DNA of 47,471 nt, taken from NCBI GenBank assembly GCA_031553675.1, contig JAVBLF010000047.1, forward strand, positions 1 through 47,471, given 5' to 3'. Made by a program: the position numbers and the translations under genes. This document shows positions 7,776 to 16,700 of this stretch, piece after piece. Position 1 is the first letter of the stretch, and each line of letters opens with the position of its first letter. Source of the DNA: JAVBLF01 sp031553675. GTDB taxonomy: Bacteria > Bacillota > Clostridia > Christensenellales > CALWSW01. Below the pieces are notes generated by a model. It searched no databases, was not told the origin of the DNA, and saw only the letters and a list, made by a program, of their open reading frames with translations.

Positions 7776-8936
7776 CTATGGTCGCAGTGCGTCCCTGACG
7801 GCCAAATGCGCGTTGATGGCCGCGTAGGCCTGCGTCCGTTTGTCCTGACTGAGGTGGGTATAGATGCCGAGGGTGACCTTGAGATCGGCATGGCCGAGCA
7901 TTTCCTGGGCGTTTTTGACGTCGACGCCGGCGTCGTAGAGCATGGTGGCGTAGCTGTGGCGGAGCATATGCGGCGTGATGTGGTCGAGGATCTGCACGGC
8001 GGGGCGGGCGCGCGACGCATCGCGTCCCCCCACTTGAAGGTTGAGGTAATGGAGGTAGCTGTTCCAGGCGCTTCGAAAGGCCGCCTCGGACATGGTATTG
8101 CCTTTGGCACTGGGGCAGACGACCAGGGAAGCCTTGCTTTTGGCCGTTTCGAAGGCACACGCGAGCACGGGGATCATGGCGTCTGGAATGGGAACTGAGC
8201 GCGTTCCGGCCTTGCTTTTGGGGGTTTTGAGGACTGGCTGGTTCTTGTCGAAGTAGACCGACTTTGAGACCGAAATGCGCTTATGCTCGAAATCGACGTC
8301 TGCCCATGTGAGAGCAAGAAGCTCACCACGGCGAAGCCCGCAGTGGAGCATGATGAGCACAGGCACCCCCATACGGTGCCCTTTCCAGCAGCGTTCGACA
8401 AGGGCAATTTCGTCGGGTGTCAAGGGGCGGCGCTCGGTGGGTTCGACGCTGGGGACCGTGACGCGCGCAAACGCGTTGCGGAAAAGGATGTCGTTGTCGA
8501 CGGCGACGCCCAATATCTGGACGGCGACCATGCGAATGTCACGCATGGTCTTTTGCGCATAGCCGTCCTCGGCACGCTCGTTGATGAGCGATTGCAGGTG
8601 ATGGGGCTTGAGTTCGATGAGCCGGTAGGCGTCAAGCTCGGGGAGTAGATGCTTGTCGAGTATGGTTTGGTAGTTGCGGCGCGTGCCGGGCGCGATACCG
8701 GGTTTGTAGCGCTCCAGCCATAGCCGAGCGAGATCGCCAAAGCGCATCTTTTCATCGCTCGAAAGGGTACCGTGCTGATGCCGCTGCTCGTAAGCAAAGC
8801 GCTTTTGATCGAGTTCCTTGATGGTCTTGGCGTAAAAGGTCTTGCGGATGGGGCGGCCGTCCGGCTTTCGACCGACGACGAGCGAGCTTTGGTAGAAGCC
8901 ATCGGCTCGCTTTTTGTATTTGCTGGCGCGTGGCAT
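7776..8936 (-). CDS. int: Tyrosine recombinase, element integrase
   Basis: 386 residues, full length for the phage integrase family. N-terminal AP2-like arm-binding region (residues 1-55), SAM-like core-binding domain (about 65-150), then the catalytic domain with the complete active site: R202 in CGLRRGE, H323 and R326 in HMLRHSYAT, H349 in LGHADL and nucleophile Y359 in GIYTHL. It catalyses site-specific integration and excision, here at tRNA-Arg. GAGGTG lies about 8 nt before the ATG. It follows the XRE repressor gene on the same strand with a 105-nt gap, so the repressor promoter may also drive it. The element's att repeats start at the anticodon loop, a common crossover position for this family. 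Confidence 0.95.
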   Translation of the reverse strand: MPRASKYKKRADGFYQSSLVVGRKPDGRPIRKTFYAKTIKELDQKRFAYEQRHQHGTLSSDEKMRFGDLARLWLERYKPGIAPGTRRNYQTILDKHLLPELDAYRLIELKPHHLQSLINERAEDGYAQKTMRDIRMVAVQILGVAVDNDILFRNAFARVTVPSVEPTERRPLTPDEIALVERCWKGHRMGVPVLIMLHCGLRRGELLALTWADVDFEHKRISVSKSVYFDKNQPVLKTPKSKAGTRSVPIPDAMIPVLACAFETAKSKASLVVCPSAKGNTMSEAAFRSAWNSYLHYLNLQVGGRDASRARPAVQILDHITPHMLRHSYATMLYDAGVDVKNAQEMLGHADLKVTLGIYTHLSQDKRTQAYAAINAHLAVRDALRP

Positions 8937-9041
8937 GGGCGCACCTCTTCCTTTCCAATTTCGGGTGTAGCGATGTGCATGATGCTTACCGATCAGAGCA
9001 TGTTTCGCATCTCTGTGTTGCGCCTTATGCGGGCGCAGCCT

Positions 9042-9734
9042 CTACTTTCTGCTCCTCACGCCCGATTCCTTGTTGGAAAGGGCTTCTTCGTGCTGCCGCT
9101 TGCCGAGATCATAAAAGAACGACACCAAATCGGCGGAACGATCGATCATCTTGTCTTTGAGTTTGCCATCGGACAGGGTGCCGATCCACTGTTCATCGAC
9201 AGCGTGCGATAAGAGCGTGACGGCGTGGTCGATCCGTTTGCGATCTGCGTCGAGATCGATCAGCGCGAGAGCCGCCGTTTCCGACAGTTCGGCACGATCG
9301 CATGCTTCGAAGAGTGAAGCGTAGCGTGCGCCCTGTAGCATCATTTCGACTACGGTGCCCATCACCCCGATCGTGCAAGATTCGAGTATGTCACTCTCGT
9401 CCCATGCATCGGACAGCAAGGCGTCGAGTATGGCGTGAAAGCCCTCGAGAAGACCTTGCCCGTTGGCGAGGCGCGAAGCCTTTTCACCGAGGTCATTGGC
9501 TGTATCGATGCTGTCGTAGAGCGCCCCGCGCGTGCGGTAGGGGCTCTTTCCAAGCAGGTAATCCGTCGTAACGCCATAGTAGTCCGCAATGCTTTCCAGT
9601 CGAGATGCTGTGGGATCGCGGGTTCCCTGCTCGTAGTTGGCGTAGGTCGAGAGCGCGATGCCCAAGTCGCTGGCAACGTTGATCTGCTTGACGCCTTTTT
9701 CCTCGCGCAACTTCGTGAGTTGATCCGAAAGCAT
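9042..9734 (-). CDS. XRE-family repressor (Stl/CI-like) of the element
   Basis: 230 residues from the ATG at 9734, with AGGGAG about 8 nt upstream. An open frame extends to 10130 but overlaps the divergent gene and lacks any start signal. Residues 7-61 form a classical HTH_3 domain (LREEKGVKQINVASDLGIAL then STYANYEQGTRDP); the remaining 165 residues have no recognised motif and may serve dimerisation or inducer sensing. Transcribed divergently from the Xis-like gene, with operator-like repeats in the 159-nt gap. In satellites such a repressor is relieved by a helper-phage protein. Repressor role firm by family and position; the inducer is unknown. Confidence 0.88.
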   Translation of the reverse strand: MLSDQLTKLREEKGVKQINVASDLGIALSTYANYEQGTRDPTASRLESIADYYGVTTDYLLGKSPYRTRGALYDSIDTANDLGEKASRLANGQGLLEGFHAILDALLSDAWDESDILESCTIGVMGTVVEMMLQGARYASLFEACDRAELSETAALALIDLDADRKRIDHAVTLLSHAVDEQWIGTLSDGKLKDKMIDRSADLVSFFYDLGKRQHEEALSNKESGVRSRK

Positions 9735-9893
9735 GTTTGGTTTCTCCCTTCGTTTGCCACCAATGTACAGTATAGCACAGTTCGGGACAATTGCAAATAA
9801 AAAACGAAGAATACCCGATTGTGGTACACGAAAATTTGTGGTAAGATCATGATATATCCATTTCATGGATACATAAATAAAAATTGGAGGAAA
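9735..9893. promoter_or_regulatory. Divergent control region with operator-like repeats
   Basis: Between repressor and Xis-like gene lie two related 13-mers in inverted orientation (GCACAGTTCGGGA and, on the other strand, ACCACAATCGGGT) plus a TATCCAT-TTC-ATGGATA inverted repeat at 9855-9871. These are candidate repressor sites over the two divergent promoters. No binding evidence. Confidence 0.5.
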
Positions 9894-10106
9894 ATGATGC
9901 GATACCAAAAACTCGACGACATGCCCTTTCCACTCGATGCGCTTAAGGTATCCAAGGTGCTGGGCATTTCGCGTTCCGGCGCATACAACCTGATGCGAAG
10001 TGAGAGCTTTCCTTCGTTTCGGATCGGTTCGCGCCTGGTTGTGATGAGCGATCGTTTTTCGGTCTGGCTGGAAGCCCAGCAGGGCAAAAACGGCACGGAG
10101 GCGTGA
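9894..10106 (+). CDS. Small helix-turn-helix protein, Xis/AlpA-like
   Basis: 70 residues. GGAGG at 9886-9890 lies 3 nt before the ATG at 9894 and 6 nt before an immediately following ATG at 9897; either could be used. Residues about 15-62 fit the HTH_17/excisionase family: a helix-turn-helix (LKVSKVLGISRSGAYNLM) followed by a wing (FPSFRIGSRLVVM). Such proteins bend attachment-site DNA for excision or activate integrase and early genes. First gene of the rightward operon; its TGA overlaps the ATG of the primase gene (TGATG). Confidence 0.8.
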   Translation: MMRYQKLDDMPFPLDALKVSKVLGISRSGAYNLMRSESFPSFRIGSRLVVMSDRFSVWLEAQQGKNGTEA

Positions 10107-12433
10107 TGCAGCTTGCAGACGTGCTCGCACGGTTCGAGCGCCCGATCAAGCGGGCAGGTGGTTACTCGGCTGCCTGCCCATGCCACGATGACCGCCGCCA
10201 GAGCTTGAGCATCGGCGAGGGGAAAAATGGTGGCGTTCTGTTGCATTGCCACGCCGGATGCGACACGAAGGCGATCCTCGAAGCTGTCGGGCTGCGTTTT
10301 CGCGATGTTGCTCCGACGGAAGAACGGCAAGGACCGGCGCTTCGTGCCGAAAGCAGCCAGAACGACAAAAGGGCGATCGTGCCGATGCAAAGCCAAATCG
10401 TTGCCACTTACGATTACTGTGATGAAGCAGGGCGCTTGCTTTTCCAGAAAGTGCGCTATGCGCCAAAGGGCTTTTCGCAGCGCCATCCGGACGGGAAAGG
10501 CGGCTGGAACAAAGGCCGCGGCGGACAGGCGGTACTGTTTCGGCTCCCTGCGATCGCCGCGTCCGATACGGTGTGGATCTGCGAGGGCGAAAAGGATTGT
10601 CTGCGTTTGGCGGCGCATGGGCGATGCGCGACGACAGCCCCCGACGGTGCAGGACCGGGGAAATGGAAGCCCAGCTACAACGATGCGCTCGCCGTCAAGA
10701 ATGTGATCATCATTCCGGACAACGATGCGGTTGGAATTGCCTACGCGCGCGAAATCGCCGATGCGCTTTCGGGTGTGGCCAAGTGTGTCAGTGTGTTCGA
10801 CCTGGTGTCGCTCTGGCCGGAGCTGCCGCCCAAGGGCGATCTATCGGATTTTCTCGACGCGATGAGTGCGCGCGAACCTGCGCATGGAGAAGAAGGTGCA
10901 TTGCTGCAGATCGAGGCGATGATCGCGCTTGCCCTGCAAGGAGAGGCAGCGCCAAGCGAAGAAGCCGCTGCACAACCCCCCTCTGACGGAACGCTCCGTT
11001 GGTCGGAACCCATCCCTCTGGACGCGCCTGATACCAAAAGAAGCGCCTTCCCGTTGCACGCGTTCCCGCCGCCGATCCGCGCCTTTCTCGAAGCCTTGGC
11101 TGAGTCCACGCAAACGGCTCCCGAAATGGTCGGTCTACTCGCGCTCGGCGTTCTGTCGGCCACGCTTCTCGAACGCTGTGACGTCGAGGTGACCCCCGAC
11201 TGGGTCGAGCCGGTCTGTCTCTATGTCGTGGCCGTCGCTGCGCCTGCGGAGCGAAAGAGCGCCGTCCTCGGGACGTTATGTGCGCCGCTCCACGCGTTCG
11301 AGGAAGAGCGCATCCGCCTGCAAGCTGATGAAGTCGCCGCGAGCGCGGCCGAGTGCCGCATGCTCGAAAAGCGCTTGCAGGAAGCCGAAAACAAAGCGGC
11401 CAAGGGCAAGGGCGATCGAGACGAAGTCCGGCGTCTCGCCGCCGAGCTCGCTTCGTTCGAACGCACGCTGCCCTTTCAGCTCTTGGCCGACGACTGCACC
11501 CCGGAGCGTTTGATCAGCCTCCTCGCCCAGCAGAATGGCCGCATTGCCATTGCCAGCAGCGAGGGCGGCATCTTCGATGCGATGAGCGGCCGCTATGACA
11601 AGTCACTCAACCTCGACGTCTACCTCAAAGCCCACGCGGGCGACCCCATTCGCGTCGATCGCGTGGGGCGCGCTTCCGACAAGGTGCTTCAGCCGCGGTT
11701 GACACTGCTGTTGACCATTCAGCCCGACGTTCTCGAGGGGCTTTTCACCCACGCCAGCTTTCGCGGACGCGGCCTATGCGGACGCTTTCTCTATGCATGC
11801 TGCACGTCAAAGGTCGGTCACCGCAGGGTCGATCCCCCTTCGATTCCGAACGACGTTCGCCAGGACTATGCCGATGCCGTCGACGCTATGTTGCGCGCCG
11901 GTCGCAGCGGAACACTGACGCTCGACCAGGACGCTCAATGCGAACGGTTGGCCTTCATGCGAGAGATAGAGACGCGCCTAGGCTCAGACTGGAGCGACAT
12001 GCAGGATTGGGCCGGCAAGCTGCTTGGCGCAACGATCCGCATTGCCGCCCTGCTGCACATCGCGACCCACCCACGGCATGCATTTGAAACGCCGATCGAC
12101 GCCATAAGCTTTCGCGCCGCTGTTGACCTGGCCCGCGTGTTGGCGGAGCATGCCCTGAACGTGTATGCTAGACTCGACGAGGACGAGGATCTGAAGAACG
12201 CCCGCTATATTTGGAAACGCATTTGTCAGACCGGTGCAAAGGAAATCCGCAAACGCGAAATCTACCGCCTTTGCCACGGTTGTATCCCGAGAGTCGAAAG
12301 ACTCGACCCGCCGCTCGCATTGCTCGAAACCCACGGCTACATCCGATTCACCGAAGAAACGACCGGTGGACGCCCCAGCAAAATGATTCTCGTCAACCCG
12401 CGGGCAAGTGTGCCAAAAGTGCCAGAACTTTGA
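10106..12433 (+). CDS. Primase-helicase with CHC2, TOPRIM and DUF3987 domains
   Basis: 775 residues from the ATG at 10106, which overlaps the preceding stop by one base and has GGAGG 4 nt upstream. An N-terminal CHC2-type zinc finger holds C24, C26-H27 (CPCHDD) and HCHAGC near residue 50. A TOPRIM domain follows (WICEGEKDC near 157 and IIPDNDAVG near 203; the catalytic Glu and DxD-like acidic pair are present). From about 320 to 720 is a DUF3987 ATPase-like domain whose P-loop is the degenerate APAERKS at 379-385. A coiled-coil of charged residues lies near 400-450. It should start replication of the excised element at the repeats just downstream. Full length for the family, no breaks. Confidence 0.9.
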   Translation: MQLADVLARFERPIKRAGGYSAACPCHDDRRQSLSIGEGKNGGVLLHCHAGCDTKAILEAVGLRFRDVAPTEERQGPALRAESSQNDKRAIVPMQSQIVATYDYCDEAGRLLFQKVRYAPKGFSQRHPDGKGGWNKGRGGQAVLFRLPAIAASDTVWICEGEKDCLRLAAHGRCATTAPDGAGPGKWKPSYNDALAVKNVIIIPDNDAVGIAYAREIADALSGVAKCVSVFDLVSLWPELPPKGDLSDFLDAMSAREPAHGEEGALLQIEAMIALALQGEAAPSEEAAAQPPSDGTLRWSEPIPLDAPDTKRSAFPLHAFPPPIRAFLEALAESTQTAPEMVGLLALGVLSATLLERCDVEVTPDWVEPVCLYVVAVAAPAERKSAVLGTLCAPLHAFEEERIRLQADEVAASAAECRMLEKRLQEAENKAAKGKGDRDEVRRLAAELASFERTLPFQLLADDCTPERLISLLAQQNGRIAIASSEGGIFDAMSGRYDKSLNLDVYLKAHAGDPIRVDRVGRASDKVLQPRLTLLLTIQPDVLEGLFTHASFRGRGLCGRFLYACCTSKVGHRRVDPPSIPNDVRQDYADAVDAMLRAGRSGTLTLDQDAQCERLAFMREIETRLGSDWSDMQDWAGKLLGATIRIAALLHIATHPRHAFETPIDAISFRAAVDLARVLAEHALNVYARLDEDEDLKNARYIWKRICQTGAKEIRKREIYRLCHGCIPRVERLDPPLALLETHGYIRFTEETTGGRPSKMILVNPRASVPKVPEL

Positions 12434-12614
12434 CGGAACATGATGAAGCAGCATTTTGGCACTTTTGGCACGTTGTCCCACGAAAAGGAAAATGCAAAAT
12501 AACTGAGCTTGTGAGGCAAAGTACGATGACGCTCTGACACATTTGCATCGATCGACCAGCCCGAAGAGCCAGAGTCAGATGGCAAGACTCGGATCTTTTG
12601 GCACTTTTGGCACG
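12411..12614. other. Candidate replication origin of the element
   Basis: The 19-mer ttttggcacttttggcacg occurs perfectly at 12454-12472 and 12596-12614, and its core occurs inverted at 12411-12424, overlapping the end of the primase gene. Each copy is itself a tandem of TTTTGGCAC. Iteron-like repeats immediately downstream of a primase gene match the ori position in Gram-positive phage satellites. Otherwise non-coding. Confidence 0.55.
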
Positions 12615-12635
12615 CAGTTTTGCAATGGTGAAAAC

Positions 12636-13046
12636 ATGAAAAGCAACAAAAAGCAACTCATTCTCGCCGCATTGATCGCCCACCCGACTGTACGTGAGGC
12701 CTCCCAAGCCTGTGGTGTGTCGGAGTCGACCGTCTACCATTGGCTGCGAAAGCCTGCCTTCGTGCAGGAATATGAAACGCTTCGCGAAGATATGCTGCGC
12801 GAGTGTGCCCGCTTTTTCCAGACGCGCATGGCTGACGCGGCCAAGACCACGCTCGATATCCTTTCCGACTCCGATGCCCCACCACAGGTGCGCCTGAATG
12901 CAGCCAAGCTCTTCTTCGAAGTCGGCACCAAAATGATTCGTTTCTCCGAAAACCGCGATGTCAATGCATTATGGGGAGCTGCGCTTCGTCAGGCGGAAAT
13001 CGATGTCGAAGAGACGTATCACAACGCATTTGTTGATGAGATTTGA
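12636..13046 (+). CDS. Small-terminase-like helix-turn-helix protein (phBC6A51-type)
   Basis: 136 residues from the ATG at 12636; only a weak GGTG lies upstream, and an open frame extends to 12543 through the origin-like repeat, which I discount. Residues about 5-40 are a helix-turn-helix (REASQACGVSESTVYHWL) of the type in small terminase subunits and phBC6A51-family proteins, followed by a helical oligomerisation-like segment with a KLFFEVG motif. In satellites a dedicated TerS redirects packaging of helper-phage heads to satellite DNA. No large terminase is nearby, in keeping with dependence on a helper. It could instead be a transcription regulator. Confidence 0.7.
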   Translation: MKSNKKQLILAALIAHPTVREASQACGVSESTVYHWLRKPAFVQEYETLREDMLRECARFFQTRMADAAKTTLDILSDSDAPPQVRLNAAKLFFEVGTKMIRFSENRDVNALWGAALRQAEIDVEETYHNAFVDEI

Positions 13047-13394
13047 AGAAAATAGCAGACGTTCGTTCCAACTTCGCATTCGTGACGAGTGGTGGTATGA
13101 TCTCTGATTATCGAGAACCATGCGTACGTCGCGTACAATTTTCCTTGGCGGACGTCGAAGCTCGGGAAACGATTCGTTGGCATGACCGAATACCAAGAGG
13201 TCAGCGAATCCGAAAAGGTGAATCGCGCGCCTCCAAGTCATCCACCTTCACTGCATTTCTACTGCACCACGGTTGATTAATAACAGGATTCTGTACGCGT
13301 TCGGCGAGTATTGCGATGGTTGTATTTGTCTGAAGTGGCTTGCCTTGGGCGATAGCCCTCTGTCACGGCTTCACAGTTCCAAATCCATGCAAAG
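13047..13394. other. Non-coding right end of the element
   Basis: 348 nt without a convincing gene. A 77-codon frame starting with TTG at 13043 has no ribosome-binding site of its own. The stretch holds the right arm-type site (13249-13270) and ends at the att repeat. Confidence 0.6.
13249..13270 (+). repeat. Right candidate integrase arm-type site
   Basis: Partner of 2821-2842, same orientation, two mismatches, 124 bp inside the right repeat. Role inferred from position only. Confidence 0.5.
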
Positions 13395-13469
13395 CTCCGA
13401 CTCTGAAGGCCACATGTTCGAATCATGCCGGGTGCGCCAGAGAAAAGCCCACAGTTTGGAAGCTGTGGG
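13395..13469 (+). repeat. Right attachment-site repeat with displaced tRNA-Arg 3' fragment
   Basis: Second copy of the 75-bp repeat. It holds the anticodon loop to CCA end of tRNA-Arg but no 5' half, so it is the displaced original 3' end and not a working tRNA. Its hairpin (13448-13454 with 13463-13469) is followed by GGTTTTTCTTT, which looks like the original chromosomal terminator. Confidence 0.96.
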
Positions 13470-13601
13470 GGTTTTTCTTTGTCCGGCGTTGCAATGTTAT
13501 TCTGTTGCGAAACAAAACTACAACTTTCGAGTGCATAAACGACTTGCGTTCCCAAAAGGGGCGGCTTAAGTGGTGCCTTCCAGCGCGGAAGAATTGTGCA
13601 A

Positions 13602-13630
13602 TTGATTTTGCTTACATTTTATGGTAATAT
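13602..13630 (+). promoter_or_regulatory. Putative promoter of the giant surface-protein gene
   Basis: TTGATT (13602-13607), 17-nt spacer, TAATAT (13625-13630). This leaves a leader of about 120 nt that contains two direct copies of ttatatacat (13702-13711 and 13718-13727). Chosen by consensus and spacing; other AT-rich boxes are present. Confidence 0.5.
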
Positions 13631-13755
13631 TAGGGCGAAGATTTTGCTAAAGTTATAAAACAGAAAAAGCGTGTATTTTAGTAAAGTGAGCTAACCAAAT
13701 ATTATATACATGCGATTTTATATACATAAGATGTGTTTGGGAGAGTGTCGTTTAA

Positions 13756-16700
13756 ATGAAAAAGCGGATGAGATTTTTCAATAAACCCAAAAGAGCCACT
13801 GCGATTGCGATCACGGTGGCGCTGACTGCCCTTTTCAGCCTGCGTTGGTATGTGTCCTACGCGCAGGAGGCATACGTCATAAAGCTTGACGAAAATGTGG
13901 TGGGAGAAAACGCCGGTCTGAGCGTTTTTGTCAGCGGCCCGGGCGTAGAAAAGGTGGACGACACCACCTACATGGCAGAACCGGGATCGATCGTAACCAT
14001 CACGGCGATCAACGAAAGCCGGATCTTTACGGATTGGGAACTGACCGGCATCGCCCCGAATTCCGCTACGAACCCGTCAACCACTTTCGTGATGCCTACA
14101 AACGCAGTTGCGGTGGACGCATCTTCGAGCGCGGCAAATGCGGCCACCGATGTCGGGAAAACCATGTCACTGAGTTATACGATCAGTGATTTCCATGATT
14201 TTTTCGCGCTACAGGAAATCATAGCCAAAGCTTCCATTACAGCGGCGGAAATCACGACATACAACAACTATCTGAGTGAATTTGGCTTGTCGTGTACGAC
14301 GACCACCGCCTATACGACGGCAAGAAACAAGCTTATGCCGGCATATTATCGTGTGACCTCCAGCATGTCTGTGACGCAGCCAAAGCCTGCTGACCAGGCC
14401 AACAACGACAGCTGGGTTCCCACGCAGTTTTTCCGGGGTCTCGGTACTTCCGCGAATCCCTTCAAAGGGGTGATCGATGGCGGGAACCACTTGCTGACCA
14501 TCACAATCAATGACACTCCGACCACTTCGGTCGCCTATGGCGCGGGCATCGTGGCCTTCGCGAACGGTACGGCATCCAACCCTGCGATCATTCGCAACAT
14601 GCAATCCTACGGCAGCATTATGGCGGAGGTGAAAACCTCCACTGCGAGCCTGAAAATTGCTGTCGGCGGCATTGTGGGGAATATGGGCGCAAGTACCGTG
14701 ATGTACAATTGCACCTCCAAGGTCAATATCATCGCGAAAAGCAGTGCACCGAGCACGGCGACCAGTTTGTACGTCGGCGGGCTTGTGGGCTATTCCGACG
14801 CCGGATTCGCCAGCGGAAGCAACAACGTCTATGCGCCGAACAAGCTGATGATATCGGCGGAGACCAATACGGCTGCCTATGTGGGGGGCTGTTACGGCTA
14901 TGTGAACAACGCGTACATTTTGGACGGGACGGCGCGGTTGGATCATTCGAAAGTCAACGCCTACTCGACGGGAGTGAACACGTCCTCCCTTGCAGTTGCG
15001 GGCGGCATCGTCGGATATTACAACTACAGCAACCCTACGGCGACCGCGCTCAAGGGCTGTTCCGTATCGTCTTCCGGCGAGTTTACTGTCAACGCCACCA
15101 TCGACGGTTCCACGACGGCGCGCTGTGCATACAGCGGCGGGATTGCGGGCTATGTCAGAACGTCAAATGCCACCGGCGTCGTCAAGATTTCCAAGATTGG
15201 AATCGATGCGGATCAGGGCGGGTCGGGCGGCACGTCTGCCGGGCGCATCATTGCCCGCGACCTCACGGGTTCTTCGAATGTGACGGTTTATGCTGGCGGC
15301 TTATTTGGCCGCGTGGACAACAACGGAAGCAACAACGGCATAGTTTTTTCTGACCCCATTGGCGGACCGAATGGCAGTGACGGCAGTGACGTATTTCATG
15401 GCGGCATCTACATTGACGCCATCACATATGGCTTGGGGAATTCCTATGCCGGAGGCATTTGCGGTTACGGATCCTTATTTTCCGGACCGCTGGCATTCGA
15501 CATGTCGGACGTCCATCTGAGCAATGTGCAAAAGAATACCACTTCGGGTGCCGGTGTGAGCTACACGGGCGGTTTCGTTGGTGGAACGATTACAACTTCT
15601 GTGAATATCGAAAACATTACTTTGTACGGAAATAATTTTACCGTCGAAGGCATGCGCGAGTCGGGGGCCACCGGCAACACGGGGGCGATGTATTCCGGCG
15701 GTATCATCGGCTATAAATCCGGCGGTACGATCAACAATTGTCGCCTGCTCTTGACGAACAGCAAAGTGATGCTGAACCAGAATTCCTACCAGTCGAAGTC
15801 GGGCAATGCGTATTTGGGTGGATTGGCAGGCTATACCACGAATGTGCAGGTGCTGGGCTGCGTCATAGCGGGCGCCGAAACGTCCCCCGGCGTTTACGAT
15901 GGCGGGACGACAGAGGTTTCGGCGATCCTCAATACCGCGCCCGGCTTGCATGGCGTCGCAGATTGCTACATGGGCGGAATCGTTGGCAACATTTCGGGCG
16001 GCGTGATGAGCGACTGTCAGTTCATCGGCGATCCGAGCAGCGAGAAGGACATGATCAAGCTGTTTTCAAACCATGCTGCGAATTCTCCCAGCGCAGGTGG
16101 CTTGACGGGCTTTGCGATGAACGGCGTCAAAATCAGAAACTGTACGGTGTCCGGTACCTACGTGATGGGCGATGGCTACAACAACGACATTGCGAAGACA
16201 GACACCGATATCATCGTCGGGGGGCTTGTTGGCCTGCAAACCGGCAACACAGTTACGATCGATAACTGCAATGTGTTCAATAACCGGATTGAAGCCAACG
16301 GCCGCGATTATACACTGACCTACGCAGGGTGTGTAATCGGGTCAGGGTTCTCAACCACCTATAACATCAAAGGCTGCATCGTGGAAGGCAATGAGCTGGT
16401 CGTGACCGCCCAAAAAAAGTGGGGCGCCGGCGGTGGGGTCATTGGGTATCTGTACGATCAAAGCGCGGCCAATATCGACAACTGTCTCGTCACGGATACC
16501 AGCATCACGGTGACGTCCGCCGGAACTGACCCCAGCCAGTCGCCTTATGCCATTGGCGGCGGGTTGATCGGCACATCCAGCGCGCTTATTGCAAAAATTA
16601 CCCTGTCCAACTCCTTTACAAACGCAAAGATCACACTGACGCACGTGAACGACGCGTGGTGTTACCGCGGCGGGCTGATTGGCTGGCGAAGCGGGTTGAC

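Noticed and set aside
13043..13276. 77-codon ORF at the right end of the island
   Set aside because: TTG start overlaps the previous stop without its own ribosome-binding site and the product has no motif.
13395..13471. A second tRNA-Arg gene
   Set aside because: Only the anticodon loop to CCA end is present; acceptor 5' strand and D-arm are missing.
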